64,000 nt of DNA, taken from positions 2,812,563 through 2,876,562 of the forward strand of contig JACTAT010000012.1 in NCBI GenBank assembly GCA_014526335.1, read 5' to 3'. Of this stretch, positions 31,910 through 43,775 are shown piece by piece. A program made the translations under genes and the position numbers. This DNA comes from Chrysaora quinquecirrha (taxonomy: Eukaryota; Cnidaria; Scyphozoa; Semaeostomeae; Pelagiidae). The notes beneath the pieces were generated by a model. That model was not told the origin of the DNA, did no database searches, and was given only the letters and a program-made list of their open reading frames with translations. Within the stretch, counting starts at the first letter, position 1. Each line of letters opens with the position of its first letter.

Positions 31910-34900
31910 ATGAAGAGGTCACACGAAGAAGAGAGCTCAGCTGCTAATAATAGTAAGTAAAGAAAAATCGCTTATGATGTATGTTGGAAATTGTTTGACA
32001 GAATGTTAAATCTCGCATCAAATAGGCGAACAGCGCATGATATACATCGGTCAGCAGCAGAACAAAATAAATTAGTCGGTGAAGGTAAGAACATGAACAA
32101 GATGGATAAGAAAGCATTTAGAATATATACCGAAGAAGAAGATATCAAAAACTGGGCAAGAATCACACAGCATACTATTCGAGAAATTAAAGAAGAATTG
32201 CCAGGCCACAAGCAGGGGATAAAGTATTATATCACTATCGATGTAGAATTTAAAAAGTATGGTGATAAGCCTATGGTTACAGAACCACCACCCACATTCA
32301 GAACCACCGTGCAGGTGTTGTTAAGGACAGAGTATGACTATGTTGAAGATCAGGTAGTTGAAGCTATCAACACACTACGAGATAAGGTTGATGAGTTCTT
32401 GGAGAATGGAAGTGGTTGGATATTTGCAAAGTTTACCCAACTACAAGTGAAGATGTTTGATTATGATGCAATTCATGGTGGAAAGTATTTGCAACTACCT
32501 ACGTACATTAAAAACAAGAGAACCCTCATCAATATTGAAAACAGAGACGATAAATGTTTCATCTGGGCAATTCTATCCCGTCTACATCCACAATCAACAC
32601 ATGCAGAGAGAGCCGCACCGTATCGACAATACTTGAATGAACTTAACTGTGAAGGATTGACATATCCAGCAAAAGCAACTGATAAAAAGATGATTGATAC
32701 ATTTGAAATAAACAACAACATTTTAATCAACATCTATATGGATGAAGATGGTGAAATTGTGCCAGTAAGAATAACTGAAGTTGAACGTGAAAAGCATGTG
32801 CATTTGCTATTAGTATTCAATGACGATGGTGAGAGTCACTATTGCTGGATAAAGGACTTGAGTCATCTTTTTGCAGGTCGTGATGTTCACAAAAATCACG
32901 GAAAACGTTTTAACTGTCCTCTATGCTGTTCGGGATGTACAACTCAAGAAAGGTTGGAAAAGCATGAAAAGCTATGTCAGACCCCTCAAGCTGTTGAATA
33001 TCCCCAAGATACAGAATTAAAGTTTGAACATTTCAAACATCAGAGCTGGCTACCATTTATCATCTATGCAGATACTGAATCCATTCTGGAAAGCTCAAAC
33101 AGAAAAGCTGCTTATCAAGAACACAAGCCGATCAGTTATTGCATTTATGTCAAATCAATCGATGATAGACGGCAACAACCGTTGGAATGTTATACTGGTG
33201 AAGACTGCATGGAGGTGTTGATGAATCGACAAGATGAATTTAATGAAGAAATCCGAGCAGTGTTCAAGAAAACCATGCCGATGATTAGATTAACACATCA
33301 AGAAAATGCAATACATGATATGGCTACACACTGCTATTGCTGTAAGCAGCTATTTGATGGTAACAATAGAAGAAAAGTAAAAGATCATTGTCACATTACG
33401 GGGAAATACAGAGGACCGGCTTGCAAGTATTGCAACTTTAATCATCTGAATATAATAGCAAGCACTCACACGATCCTGATCGTCTTCCATAATCTGAAAG
33501 GGTATGACATGCACCATGTTCTGAAGAATTTGAAACGTAGAAATACAAAGATCATTGCCAACTCGAAAGAAAAGATCATGACTGCACAGATTGGTGCTCA
33601 TACTGACGTGAATGAAGATGGTTAAGGAAAGAAATATTCGTGGGATCAAATACATTGACTCCTTTGCATTTCTGAGTACAAGTTTAGCAACACTAGCCGG
33701 CAACCTACCGAAAGAACAATTTGTCTCTATCAAAGGCTACCTACATGATGAGATTACTCAACAACAGTATCCTGATGTACCGAGAAATGAACAGGAAAGA
33801 GTTGCAGAATTGAAAAGAGAACGCCAAGGAATGTTTGAACCTGCTGTAGCATGGAAAAACCCACTAAAAGATGAAGATGTTCTAGATTATAGAAATTGGA
33901 AAATACCATCAAGGAGAGATTTGACAGATGCTGAAGCTGAAGAAGTTGAGAGAGCATTTGAGTTGCTGACAAGAAAAGGTGTTTATCCCTACAATTGGGT
34001 GGATAGTGCAGAGAAAATGGAAGAAACATCTCTACCACCGAAAGAAGCATTTTACAACAAACTCAATGATTCTGACATCAGTGATGAAGATTATGAACAT
34101 GCTCAACAGGTTTGGCAATTCTTCAACTGTCAGACTTTTCAAGATTATCATGAACTGTACTTGAAAACCAGTGTGTTGCTGTTGACTGATATATTCGAAT
34201 CGTTCAGAGCACAAAGTCTGGAATTCTACGGGCTTGATCCTGCACATTATCTTACTGCTCCTTCACTGGCCTGGGATGCAATGCTGAGGATGATCAGTGT
34301 GAAGCTGGAATTGGTATCCGAAGAAAAGAAGGACATTCTACTTATGATTGAAGATGGCATTCGTGGTGGTGTCTCGATAGCAGTGAAACGGCATGCTAAA
34401 TCAACAGAAAACAACACACTGATGTATCTGGATGCAAACAATCTCTATGGTTGGGCAATGTCACAACCAATGCCGTATGGTGGTTTCAAGCAGTTTACAC
34501 AAGAAGAAATCAGAAATACAGACATCCACGCTTTGCTGACAAGATCGAATGAAGATGTTGGTTATATTCTCAAAGTCGATTTGGAATATCCAGCCGAGTT
34601 ACACGATCATCATGCAGATCTACCATTGGCGCCGCAAAGATTGCAAGTTCAAGAAGACATGCTATCAGAACATCAAAAGAACGCTCACGAAGAACTTTTC
34701 AATGGAAAAAAGTTTAAGTCAACACCAAAGCTAATACCAAATCTATTCAACAAAGAAGAATACCTCATGCATGAAAGAAATTTGAAGCAGTGTTTGGAAT
34801 TGGGTTTGAAGCTGACAAAAGTTCATGAAATCATTGAATTCAAGCAAAGTCTATGGTTGAAAGAATACATTGATTTTAATACCCAGAAGAGAACACATGC

Positions 34901-35757
34901 AAGAAACGACTTTGAAAAAGATCTGTTCAAGTTCTTGAACAATTCCATGTTTGGGAAGACGATGGAAAATGTTCGAAATCATGGACGTTTTGAAATCTCT
35001 ACTGATGGAGAAGTTTTAAGAAAATGGGTAAGAAATCCAAACTTGTACGGAGTAATTGAAATCAATGAAGACACGCTTTTGGTTGAGAAAAAGTTGAGGA
35101 AAGTTACACTCAACAAACCAATGTATATTGGTTTCAGCATATTGGATATTAGCAAAACATTGATGTATGATTTCCACTATAACTTTGCAAAGCCAAACCT
35201 TCCAAATGTTGAGCTATGCTACATTGATATTGATAGTTTCATCCACGACATACCAATGTCTAAAGATCAAGTCGATAAAGTATTGAAAGATCACGAAGAT
35301 GGATTTGATTTCAGCAATTATGATAAAGAACATCCAAATTACTCTACAAGAAACAAGAAAGTTATCAGGAAAATGAAAGATGAGCTTGATGGTGTGGGAA
35401 TGAAAGAATTTGTTGGATTGAGATCAAAGATGTATAGCTGTCAAATTGATGATGGAAATACAATCATAAGAGCAAAAGGAATCAAAAAGTATCTCGTGAA
35501 AAAGCAAATGAAGCATGAAGATTATGTGAAATGTTTGATGGAAATGAGAGTGGATGCACACACACAACGCAATATTGAATCACACTGTTAGACCATCTAC
35601 ACTACGGAAAGAAAAAAGATATCGCTGAATCCCTTTGACGATAAAAGATACATTCTTGACAATGGATTTAACACGCTGCCAGATGGGCATTATTCGCTAG
35701 AAAGACGCTGTGAAGAAGAAAACATTGTTGACAGGGAATTTTTCGCAACATTCTAGC
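31910..35757 (+). pseudogene. POLB: Polinton 2 protein-primed family B DNA polymerase
   Basis: Starting MKRSHEEESSAANNS at 31910, the frame meets an early stop, then runs openly 31991-33625 and 33612-35591, with a final segment to 35757 after one in-frame TAG. Visible in order: a zinc-finger-like CPLCCSGC; exonuclease motif I (FIIYADTESILE, ~33060); a second exonuclease motif (FHNLKGYDMHH, ~33490); an HNH-like CYCCKQLF...CHITG segment; polymerase motif A (LDANNLYGWAMS); motif B (KFLNNSMFGKTMENV); motif C (CYIDIDSF, ~35218, with Ile for the usual Thr); and the C-terminal FDDKRYILDNGFNTLP. A frameshift near 33.62 kb, an early stop and the TAG at 35589 make it inactive. The 3' end is cut by a MITE at 35737. 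Confidence 0.92.
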
Positions 35758-36802
35758 AAACTGGGTAACCGGAATTTTAAAGTAGGTTTGGAATCTTTGG
35801 TGGTGGGTGGTCATTTTAAGACTTGGGAACATTCTGGCAAATCAATGGTTGTGACGTCATCAATGACATAGAAAAGTTACGGTCAGTGAAAATCTGACTT
35901 TTGAATTTTGTGTTTTTAATGATATTGACGGGAAAAAAACATCTCAAGTGGGGAAAAAATTCGATTTGGCTTAATACTCAGAAGTTATTATGATTCGAAA
36001 TTTGTGTGACGTCATCAAAACCGAAACTGATATTTTGAGTCTTAACCGTTTCGTGCATAAATTTTTCTTTTGATGTGCTCAGCATTACTTTTAGGATAAA
36101 AGCATCATGTTCTCTGTCACTTACGCTAATTTTTGTGATTAAACCTTTAATTACGAAGAATGCTCGTAATTTCTAATGTGATGCAGGTAGGGTGCCGAAC
36201 TACTATGAACGTTGAAAAAGATGAAAAACTTGAAACATTTTCTGCGTACTTTCTCTGAGAATGGTAATATGATTGAGTTAGATAGAGCGAAGTACTAAAA
36301 AGTGGATCAAAGGTAAACACATTCAAAAGATAGGGGCACTGCTTAAAAAAGTTGAACAGCCGCATTGTCATACGTGGTTAGAGGGAATACTCACTTGGTT
36401 AGGAAGAAGTGCTAGAAGAAAGAGGGGAACAGCCATGGAGGGTTGAGTTTCATTGCGTATATGAAACTCCATAACATCAATAGGTTTGTCCATTTCAGTC
36501 GACAAGATTGGCGAAAGACAGGAGGAAATTGCACGGCCACTTGCCAGCTACTAGCGATTGCTGAAATGAACTGGAGCGAATCTTAGCGAAACCAATTGAC
36601 AGATTCAGTTTGAGTTCAATATTTCAGCAACAAACATTGTGCCAGAATAGGAGCCACAAGTCAGATAATGTCTGAATCTGGGAACCTACCCTATAAATCC
36701 TAGTTAGCCTTTTTCTTACGTGTTTTCAATATTATCATTGAGCGCTCGTCTCTGCTATTATTGGATAATTCACAGTTGCTTGTCCCACAGAGCCGCACTT
36801 AA

Positions 36803-37531
36803 CCCTTTCACATCCGCACTCCTAAGGTCATCTACTCTTGCAATCCGCATTCCCTGAGCATTCCACAAGGATGAAACTGACAAATTTCAGATCCAGTTTT
36901 CAACAGTAAAATGCACTCTGATTTGAAAAAATTCAAATAAAAAATACACAGAAAGTTTTCAAGTTAACAAATAAAATATTTTTTATGATCTAAAGTTCTT
37001 TTTTGTCCGCTTCTATCGAATTTTTCACCAGATGTCCTAAAAATTTATTCTTTCCTTTTCCCGCGTTGCCGCGCCTTGCGAGCAACATTCAAAATGAAAG
37101 TTTCAAATCCTTCTTTCTCATCCGAAAATCAAATAAAACATTTCCACCAACTCCAGTTGCATTTCTTCTTCAATTTATCAAAAAATTATTTGTAAATCCT
37201 GCCAAGTCACTGGAAGCAAAGCTCTAAAACTCGAAGGAACGATGTGGCCTAACCGCCATTACTTCCGCGCTGAAAATAACAGACAAACAACTTTCAAACT
37301 TTGAACAGGTATTGCTCCAGTTTTTCATATAGAAACATATAGAAGAAATGAACCAATCAGATAGAGCTATTCAAGCCCTATTGTTTCCTATACAATAAAG
37401 AGCCATTCTGTCATTCCTTATTTAGATTACTGCCCTTTTATGGGAGGCACCCGGAAAACACGAAAACGTGTTGGCGGATGTCAAGAACATTCCGATCAAA
37501 ACACGAAAACGTGTTGGCGGATGTGAAAGGG
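36803..37531. mobile_element. piggyBac-like MITE with TTAA duplication
   Basis: It starts CCCTTTCACATCCGC and ends GCGGATGTGAAAGGG, a perfect 15-bp TIR, and is flanked by TTAA on both sides (36799-36802 and 37532-37535). CCC...GGG ends with TTAA duplication are diagnostic of the piggyBac superfamily. At 729 bp with no transposase it is non-autonomous. Near its right end CACGAAAACGTGTTGGCGGA occurs twice (37457 and 37503). Confidence 0.88.
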
Positions 37532-37822
37532 TTAAAGAGTTATACATTTGTCAACGTAACAACTTGGGAACTGCGTCTCTCACCTTGCAACTCTAAAAAC
37601 TTAATCAAAATGATCAAAGTCAATTCCAATAGCTTATGGGTTACTGTTATCTTGTATAAATCTCTGTATTATGCCTATTAAGACTGATAAAAAGTGGCAC
37701 ACTTCGTACTGTAACACAAAAGTCAACGGATTTTCCTGTGTTTAGGGTGAACCGTAGTATTTGAATTCCTCTCCACTCCACCACCAAGCCTGGTTTTCAA
37801 ACTAGCCATATCCGCTGACGAT

Positions 37823-38185
37823 AACCGCCTTCATCTACACCTACACCTGTGCCTATGTCATCGCTTATGCTTATGCCTATGCCTTCACCTATACCTGTGC
37901 CTATACCTTCGCCTATGCCTACACCTATATCTGTGCCTTAGCCTACACTTATGCCTACAACTACACCTACACCTGTGCTTATGTCATCGCTTATGCTTAT
38001 GCCTATGCCTTCACCTATACCTGTGCCTATGCCTTCGCTTATGCCTTTGCCTACATCTCACCTAGGCCTGTGTCTATGCCTTCGCCTGTGCCTATGCCTA
38101 CACCTATACCTGTGCCTTAGCCTAGACCTTCGCTTCATCTACACCTAAACTTGTTCCTATGCCTTCGCCTGTGCGATTGCCTACA
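37823..38185 (+). repeat. hexamer-based minisatellite (CCTATG/CCTGTG/CCTTCG)
   Basis: Degenerate six-base units (CCTATACCTGTGCCTATGCC) fill ~360 bp, with a higher-order repeat: the block near 37849-37920 recurs near 37971-38040. Translation gives MPMPSPIPVP-type peptides in one frame, an artefact of the repeat rather than a gene. Confidence 0.85.
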
Positions 38186-39108
38186 ACTTATCGACATAGG
38201 TGTCTGCCGTCTTCTCTAGCATTTATGGCTACATAAATCAACTTAAAGACCGTGGTCATAAGAAAGTACTTCGCTCTATCCAGCTCAATCATATTACCAT
38301 TCTCAGGGAAAGTAAGCAGAAAATGTTTTATCTTTTTCATCTTTTTCAACAATCATAGTAGTTCGGAACCCTAGCTGCATCGCAATAGAAATTACGAGCA
38401 TTCTTCTTAATTTAAGGTTTGAAATGACAAAAATAAGCGTAAGTGACCGAGAACATGATGCTTTTATTCTAAAAGTAACGAAACGGTTAAGATTCAAAGT
38501 CAAAATATCAGTTTTGCGTTTTGATGACGTCACACACATTTCGAATCATAATAACTTCTGAGTATTAAGCCAAATCGAATTGGTGTTCCATAATTTTTTG
38601 CTCCATTTGAGATGTTCTTTCCGTCAATATCATTAAAAACACAAAATTCAAAAGTCAGATTTTCACTGACCGTAACTTTTCTACGTCATCGATGATGTCA
38701 CAACCAATGATTTGCCAGAATGTTCACAAGTCTTAAAATGACCACACACCACCAAAGAGTCCAAACCTACTTTAAAATTCCGGTTACCCAGTTTGCTAGA
38801 ATGTTGCCAAAAATTTTCTAGCCCCCGTATTTCACGAACGCAGCAAAAAACAAAAGTCCATGTGAAATGCTATCGAAAATCACTATGACATTAATGACCT
38901 CCTCGAGTGGCACTTGACCCCACCTGAAGCTGGTCTATTGATTGAACTGTTTTAATGAACTATTTTAACATTATTCTGAACTAAATTGTTGTAACAATAT
39001 TCTAAACTAAACTGTTGTAACATTATTCTAAACTATTGTAACAAACTGTTTTAACAAACTTCAATTATGTCTTCGTTTAACATAGTTGTAAACAAATAAA
39101 TCGTTATC

Positions 39109-39522
39109 TTACTTGTTCTGAATGTTGAAATATTTATTAACCATTGAGTTCATTGAAACGTTTTTTGTTCTATTAATTAGAAAGAATATGCAATGTTGTC
39201 CACATGTAGCAGTCTCATAGGGTTGAACTTGAACCTTGTTATAAGCGAGCTTGAACGGACTAATAAAGTCTAGAAATTCTTTCAACATAGGAGGTTCACC
39301 AAACGAATCATAGAAATCCAATCGACCATCATAAGCAATATAGACAGCTACCCAGTGGGTTCCTTTACCAGTAAAATAATCTTCATTGAAAATAAATGAA
39401 CAAGGTAGAGAATGAATGTCTTTGTTTTTGATTTCATCTTTCCCGAATACACCATGGAAATGAGGTAGCTTTTCACGTTTTACAAGTAAGTTATTAATCG
39501 TTATATCATCCATAATTACCAA
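39109..39522 (-). CDS. PRO: Polinton 2 adenain-like cysteine protease, intact
   Basis: 137 aa, uninterrupted. Catalytic His is in GKGTHWVAVYI, the acidic residue in LDFYDSFGEPP, the oxyanion Gln in KVQVQPYE and the nucleophile Cys in TCGQHCIFFLINR. The order His-Asp-Gln-Cys is that of adenovirus protease and Ulp1-like enzymes. Its start overlaps the end of the capsid gene by 7 bp (39516-39522). It is the only large core gene of this element without a visible defect. Expected role: maturation cleavage of capsid precursors (family knowledge). Confidence 0.9.
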   Translation of the reverse strand: MVIMDDITINNLLVKREKLPHFHGVFGKDEIKNKDIHSLPCSFIFNEDYFTGKGTHWVAVYIAYDGRLDFYDSFGEPPMLKEFLDFISPFKLAYNKVQVQPYETATCGQHCIFFLINRTKNVSMNSMVNKYFNIQNK

Positions 39523-40930
39523 TCTTGAATGACGTTTTTATGACTATCAATTTGAATGACCCTATCAAATTCACCCAAATTTACAATGTTCATCAAACTG
39601 TCAACAGCGTTTGCAAAATTTATACTTATTCTCAGATTACCCTCTCTTTTAAGCAAATATTGCTCATCTGCACAGTTTCCTTTTGGTGTCAAATCAAACC
39701 CATAGATTGCCGATCCTTGTTTGAATCTATCGTAATCAATTAGGCTAGGTGAATTATTCAAGCTGGTCACCAAGCGACTGAAGGCATCAAAGTAATCATC
39801 ATCATCATAATTCAATCTTAGAGGTGGGGTAATTTCTTGATTGTCAACAGTCACTTGAACAGCGGAAACAGAAACATGTTGAAACTCAAACGGATATCCT
39901 TCATCCGCTCCATTGAATGATGAATTATCAACCAGCGCAAAAAACAATCTGTTTGGAATCTTTCCGTTGAACACATTATCTTGAACCCAGCTGGTTGTTG
40001 CAGCATTGATTAAGTAGCTTGCCATGTGAGGTTGGCAGACTGGGTAAATTGCGTTAGTTTTCATCAGCGTTCTTTCAATTCCTTTCAATACATCATCTTA
40101 AACATGTATGTGACGAAGCACCAGTTTCACTTCGGAAATGTATAAGCGTGAAGTGTTTCCAGTCTTCCTCATCAAACAAAACACATCACTGTTTGGACTC
40201 AATCGCCATTGAAGACGAACACCAGGCAGCAAGTATTTGCTTTGATTGCAAATGTTAACATGAGGTTTTGTCAACACTTTAACCTTTTCACTATCATCAA
40301 ATGGTGCAGATCTTGCATTTAAACCCAGATTTTTTAACGTTGCGGTTGTTGGAAAACCAACATTTTCTTTGCCAATTGTATCACTGACCCAGTTTGTCAT
40401 TTTCAAATAGTTTTTAGCTCTGGTTTCATCCAACGTCAGAATTGTTTCCAAGTAAGATTGATAGGCATACATTCCATTTGCTTCTGTGACGGGAGTGTCA
40501 TTCAAAACCAACTCTATCTGCTTCCACATTGATTGACCGATATTATTTATTACTCCAGCAAATCCTGCAGTGGTTTTTCCATTATTACTTCCATCGGCTC
40601 TTTTAATAGCCAGAGTTGAGACGAAATAAGAATGATTCAAGTCAATCATTGACAACAGTTTGTTTTGAGGCATTGAGAGCAGCAGTTTGTGGAAAATATT
40701 CAACATCTTTAAAATACTTGACATCGTTTTGAATTACTGGTGAGCAGAATAAATCCAAACTTTCACTAGGACGTTCAGTATATTCTGGCTTTATGCTGAT
40801 TGTTGCAAATTCTTCTTCAACAGTTTCTTCAACAAAGTTTTTCTCAAATCAGGTTGCTTAGCTTTCTTAGCTCGTCCTTTCTTCACCGACTGCTTAGGTA
40901 TGAATATCCCTCTCATGGTGCTTTCTTTTA
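39516..40930 (-). pseudogene. MCP: Polinton 2 major capsid protein
   Basis: Frames 40724-40098 and 40088-39516 are the same reading frame separated by one TAA at 40098. Upstream the protein continues in another frame to a Met near 40918 (MRGIFIPKQSVKKGRAKKAK), so there is also a frame change near 40.65-40.72 kb. Recognisable segments: AGVINNIGQSMWKQIELVLN in the N-terminal jelly roll, YAYQSYLETILTLD, and NCADEQYLLKREGNLRISIN near the C-terminus, which I associate with Polinton PY/MCP. Position between the pVI-like gene and protease agrees. Double jelly-roll fold is inferred from family. Confidence 0.8.
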
Positions 40931-40958
40931 TAGATCTTTTAGGACAAACTCTTGATTT

Positions 40959-41393
40959 CTAACCAGCATTTGATTTCTTACCAGCAGACAATTTTTTACC
41001 AGCAGACGATTTGTTACCAGCGGTCGATTTCTTACCAGCAGACGATTTCTTACCAGCAGGCGACTTTTTGACAGATTTCTTCACAATATCGGCGATTACT
41101 TCAGTAGCCTTCCTTTTAATTCCTCTCATAGAAGATTTGGCAGCATCTTTTACAACTTCTCCAACATTCTCACCAGCTAATATCTGATCGACTGCCTTCT
41201 CTCCTTCTTCTTCTAAAACCGGTTTCAAAATTTTCTCCGCAGCTTTTACACCTTGTTTCTTTATTGTTGGAATTGCAGCTTTAACAGCTCTTTTAAAAAT
41301 AGATCCAGCTTTCCTGAAAATACTACCTACTCCTCTTCCACGCTGGTAGGTGTAAAAATACGGAGTTGACTTGTAAATTGGGAAATCATACAT
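40959..41393 (-). CDS. pVI/pX-like virion protein with Lys-Ser-Ala-Gly tail repeats
   Basis: 144 aa. The N-terminal part has GRGVGSIFRKAGSIFKRAVK, an amphipathic basic helix after a Gly-rich turn. The middle is KAAEKILKPVLEEEGEKAVD. The C-terminus consists of about eight repeats of the type KKSSAG (41 kb region). It overlaps the end of the penton-like gene by 8 bp. Design and position match the adenovirus pVI/pX-like proteins reported for adintoviruses (membrane-lytic or DNA-condensing). The frame is open. The SAGKK repeats look histone-tail-like and are polymorphic between units. Confidence 0.6.
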   Translation of the reverse strand: MYDFPIYKSTPYFYTYQRGRGVGSIFRKAGSIFKRAVKAAIPTIKKQGVKAAEKILKPVLEEEGEKAVDQILAGENVGEVVKDAAKSSMRGIKRKATEVIADIVKKSVKKSPAGKKSSAGKKSTAGNKSSAGKKLSAGKKSNAG

Positions 41394-42300
41394 GTTTCCT
41401 TCTAAAGTGTAGCAAGAATGTTGTCTTTGTTTTGTAGCATTGTATCTCTTTTCCCAACTCGTTGTAGACTTTTATAGTAAATTCCTTGATATCGTTGTAT
41501 AACAATGGATGGTAGAACAAATTTTCAAATTCCACAAAATTTACAACGTGCTTGTTAATTTTCAACGGAAGGAAGCGTAGCAGTGGCGTGCTAATTTTTC
41601 CAACTACACGATAGTCTAACAACAAGCAATATATAAACATATTTTTCCCTTCTGCGTTGACTTGGAAATGTTCATCACCCATCACATCAGTTGTTCTTTC
41701 GATTGCGTTGAATACATAATCTGTTAATGGTTTGTCTAGATAAGTTCCAGTAAATAGACATGGTGTCCATCTCACATCTCTGTAATAAACATTATTCATG
41801 TTTTTATTATATTATTCTGTAGCTTCAACAAAACCAAACAATTTACACAAATCTTTCCCAAATGCAACTCTTTCAACATAATTTGGAAAGGTTATCTTGA
41901 TTTTTGAATCTACAATTGAAAACTGTAGCAGACCTTCGTAAGGCAAACCTAATTCTTTTACATATTCTTTTACTCTTCCCTCTTGCGCGCAAATGTCTTC
42001 ATTCATAATTGAAACAATTTCTCTCATTGTTAATTTGTGAACAGTATCTCCCTCTGAGATTTCACCAATAAGGTGACTAAGACGTACATAATACTCGCGC
42101 TTATCAGCTGCCTGATTCCATTTCTTTGTATATTCATCAGATATTACCAATCTCACATTCAAATCTTCAAAACAAACCTTGTCGGTACCAATTTGGAAAA
42201 ATCCCATCATTCGCCAGGGTTCATAATTCCCATATTTGAATTCTGCGGGATTAAATACAAATCTATCGCTCAGTTCGTGGACCATTTCCACTAATGCCAC
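41386..42300 (-). pseudogene. PX: Polinton 2 minor capsid (penton/PX-like) protein
   Basis: Frames 42300-41812 and 41799-41386 are in register and separated by a single TAA at 41812. The first part has RVAFGKDLCKLFGF, like the conserved 'LxxLLGF' segment of PX. The second has MFIYCLLLDYRVVG, STPLLRFLPL, FENLFYHPLLYNDIKEFTIK and the C-terminal LLHFRRK, a pattern (PLLR ... HFRR) I associate with Polinton PX/penton proteins. Single jelly-roll fold is inferred. Whether the TAA is a mutation or separates two genes cannot be settled from sequence alone. Confidence 0.6.
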
Positions 42301-42385
42301 CTCCCATTTTTCATGTAAATGTAATTGTTCTTTAAGTTTATTGCTGAATCAGAATCGTTGGTACATGTAAGATTAAAGTCATTAA

Positions 42386-42745
42386 TCATCTTTGCTGAAA
42401 AAACAAGTCAATCTGACAATTTTCTTCAAATTTATCGGATATATCTTCCAACGTTTCCCAGTTGATGATTCTAATTTCAAATGATTTTATATCAGATCTT
42501 GTTACTCTATACGATGCAGGATTTATAGTTGATCTATGAATCAATTTCGAATCGTCAATAACTAGACCCAATAGAGGAACAGCATCTTTACTTATAATGA
42601 AATCACAACAAACAGCAAACACTTTTTCATTCTCATCTTTCTCTTTTCGATATAGCGTACAAGCAATCATGCTACATTTCCAACTTGTATCCACTGGAAG
42701 TGGATTTACAAAATTTACATGTCCATTATTTAAAGTTACATTCAT
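42386..42745 (-). CDS. Polinton 2 small conserved protein, unknown function
   Basis: 119 aa, open. N-terminus MNVTLNNGHVNFVNPLPVD, C-terminus SFEIRIINWETLEDISDKF then QIDLFFQQR. The C-terminal strand pattern matches the decayed Polinton 1 segment at 17212-17533. It overlaps the preceding gene by 4 bp. Beta-rich composition suggests a small jelly-roll-type virion protein, but that is inference. Confidence 0.5.
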   Translation of the reverse strand: MNVTLNNGHVNFVNPLPVDTSWKCSMIACTLYRKEKDENEKVFAVCCDFIISKDAVPLLGLVIDDSKLIHRSTINPASYRVTRSDIKSFEIRIINWETLEDISDKFEENCQIDLFFQQR

Positions 42746-43775
42746 ATTACCGGTCTAATTCTAACTGTTAGTGATGTTTCTCCAATATATTGCTTTGCGG
42801 AATAGAGAGATGTTAATTTTATAGGACTCCCATTATCATCTATCAATCTTATTGAAATTTGCTGAAACTGCAACCTCTCCAGTGGTGTGAAAATTATATT
42901 CTTTGGAGCATAATATCTAACATATGTATCGAGATCTGTATCGTAAAATGTTAGTTTTCTCAAAACTCGCCTTTTCTCAATACCACCAAGATAGTTACTT
43001 TCTTATAGGTCACATTCTATATTTATAGATGTATGTTCATTTAAATGAACACCATCCTTTATTCTACTCAAACAGTTTATCTTTCCTCCGGTTAACGGAT
43101 CTCCATCTGCCTTCTTCTTATATACAATCAGATACATAACCTGGTGAAGTTATATGCTGTCAGAAGTCTTGTATTCAAAGTATGTTAATGTTGAACCATT
43201 TGGCAAAGTGTGGTTCATTTGATCTTCCAAACCGAGGAAATGAGCAAAAGGTCTTCAAAATTTCATGAGAACTGCACTGGTAAATTTCAGTCACTTTCCT
43301 TGATATGTTGAATATCCCAATGATTTCAAATTATCTTTCATTTCAAACTATATCTTTCCATCAATCAATGATACTGATAACATGTTTTTCAGCTCATAAC
43401 CAAACTCAGGGAAGTTCAATACCCTGTCATTGAAAAGTCTTTTGAATTCATAATACATGAGAGTATTATCGCGTGTTTCAATAATTTCTTTATCAAGATA
43501 GATTTTTTCATTAAAAAATCATTTATACACCAATCAAGCAATTTTCCCTCTTCATCCGTGACTGTTACATACTCATTTGCTATTGAAAACCAATATTGAT
43601 CTTGCAGTGATTTTTCTCCTCTATCCGGCAACGTCATTTGTAACAATGACATTTCCCACTTTCTCTTATTGTTTAATTGAAATACATGAGGTAAATCAAC
43701 TGTGAAATCTACTAATTTCATTCTATCGGTAGAGAATCCCGAAGGAAGAACCAAATCAAATTCTTCATCAATCAT
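42742..43775 (-). pseudogene. Polinton 2 capsid-associated gene A
   Basis: An N-terminal frame (43775-43416) has FDLVLPSGFSTDRM, VFQLNNKRKWEMSLLQMTLP and an ordered decay after ~43500. The C-terminal frame (42963-42742) has IFTPLERLQFQQISIRLID and ends TSLTVRIRPVI. Between them (43415-42964) the reading frames are broken. It is the counterpart of 12744-13945 in Polinton 1. Its ATG overlaps the integrase stop by 4 bp (43772-43775). The LPS and 'L-x-x-KWEMxL' pattern resembles the N-terminus of PX-like proteins. Confidence 0.5.

Larger units (their letters stand above)
35737..38815. mobile_element. long-TIR non-autonomous element in polB 3' end
   Basis: Inverted repeats of ~555 bp (35737-36296 and 38265-38815) begin AATTTTT(C/G)GCAACATTC. 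They include AACTGGGTAACCGG, TGTGACGTCATC and ACTCAGAAGTTATTATGATTC. The middle has no transposase; it holds a piggyBac-like MITE and a minisatellite. It interrupts the last codons of polB. TSDs are not apparent, so the superfamily is unknown. It could be called a foldback element. Confidence 0.8.

Noticed and set aside
33754..34441. Minus-strand ORFs of 61-98 aa opposite polB
   Set aside because: All are shadows of the polB frame; composition is antisense-like.
37951..38148. ORF with MPMPSPIPVPMPSLMP repeats
   Set aside because: Lies entirely in a hexamer minisatellite inside a MITE; the peptide is a by-product of the repeat.
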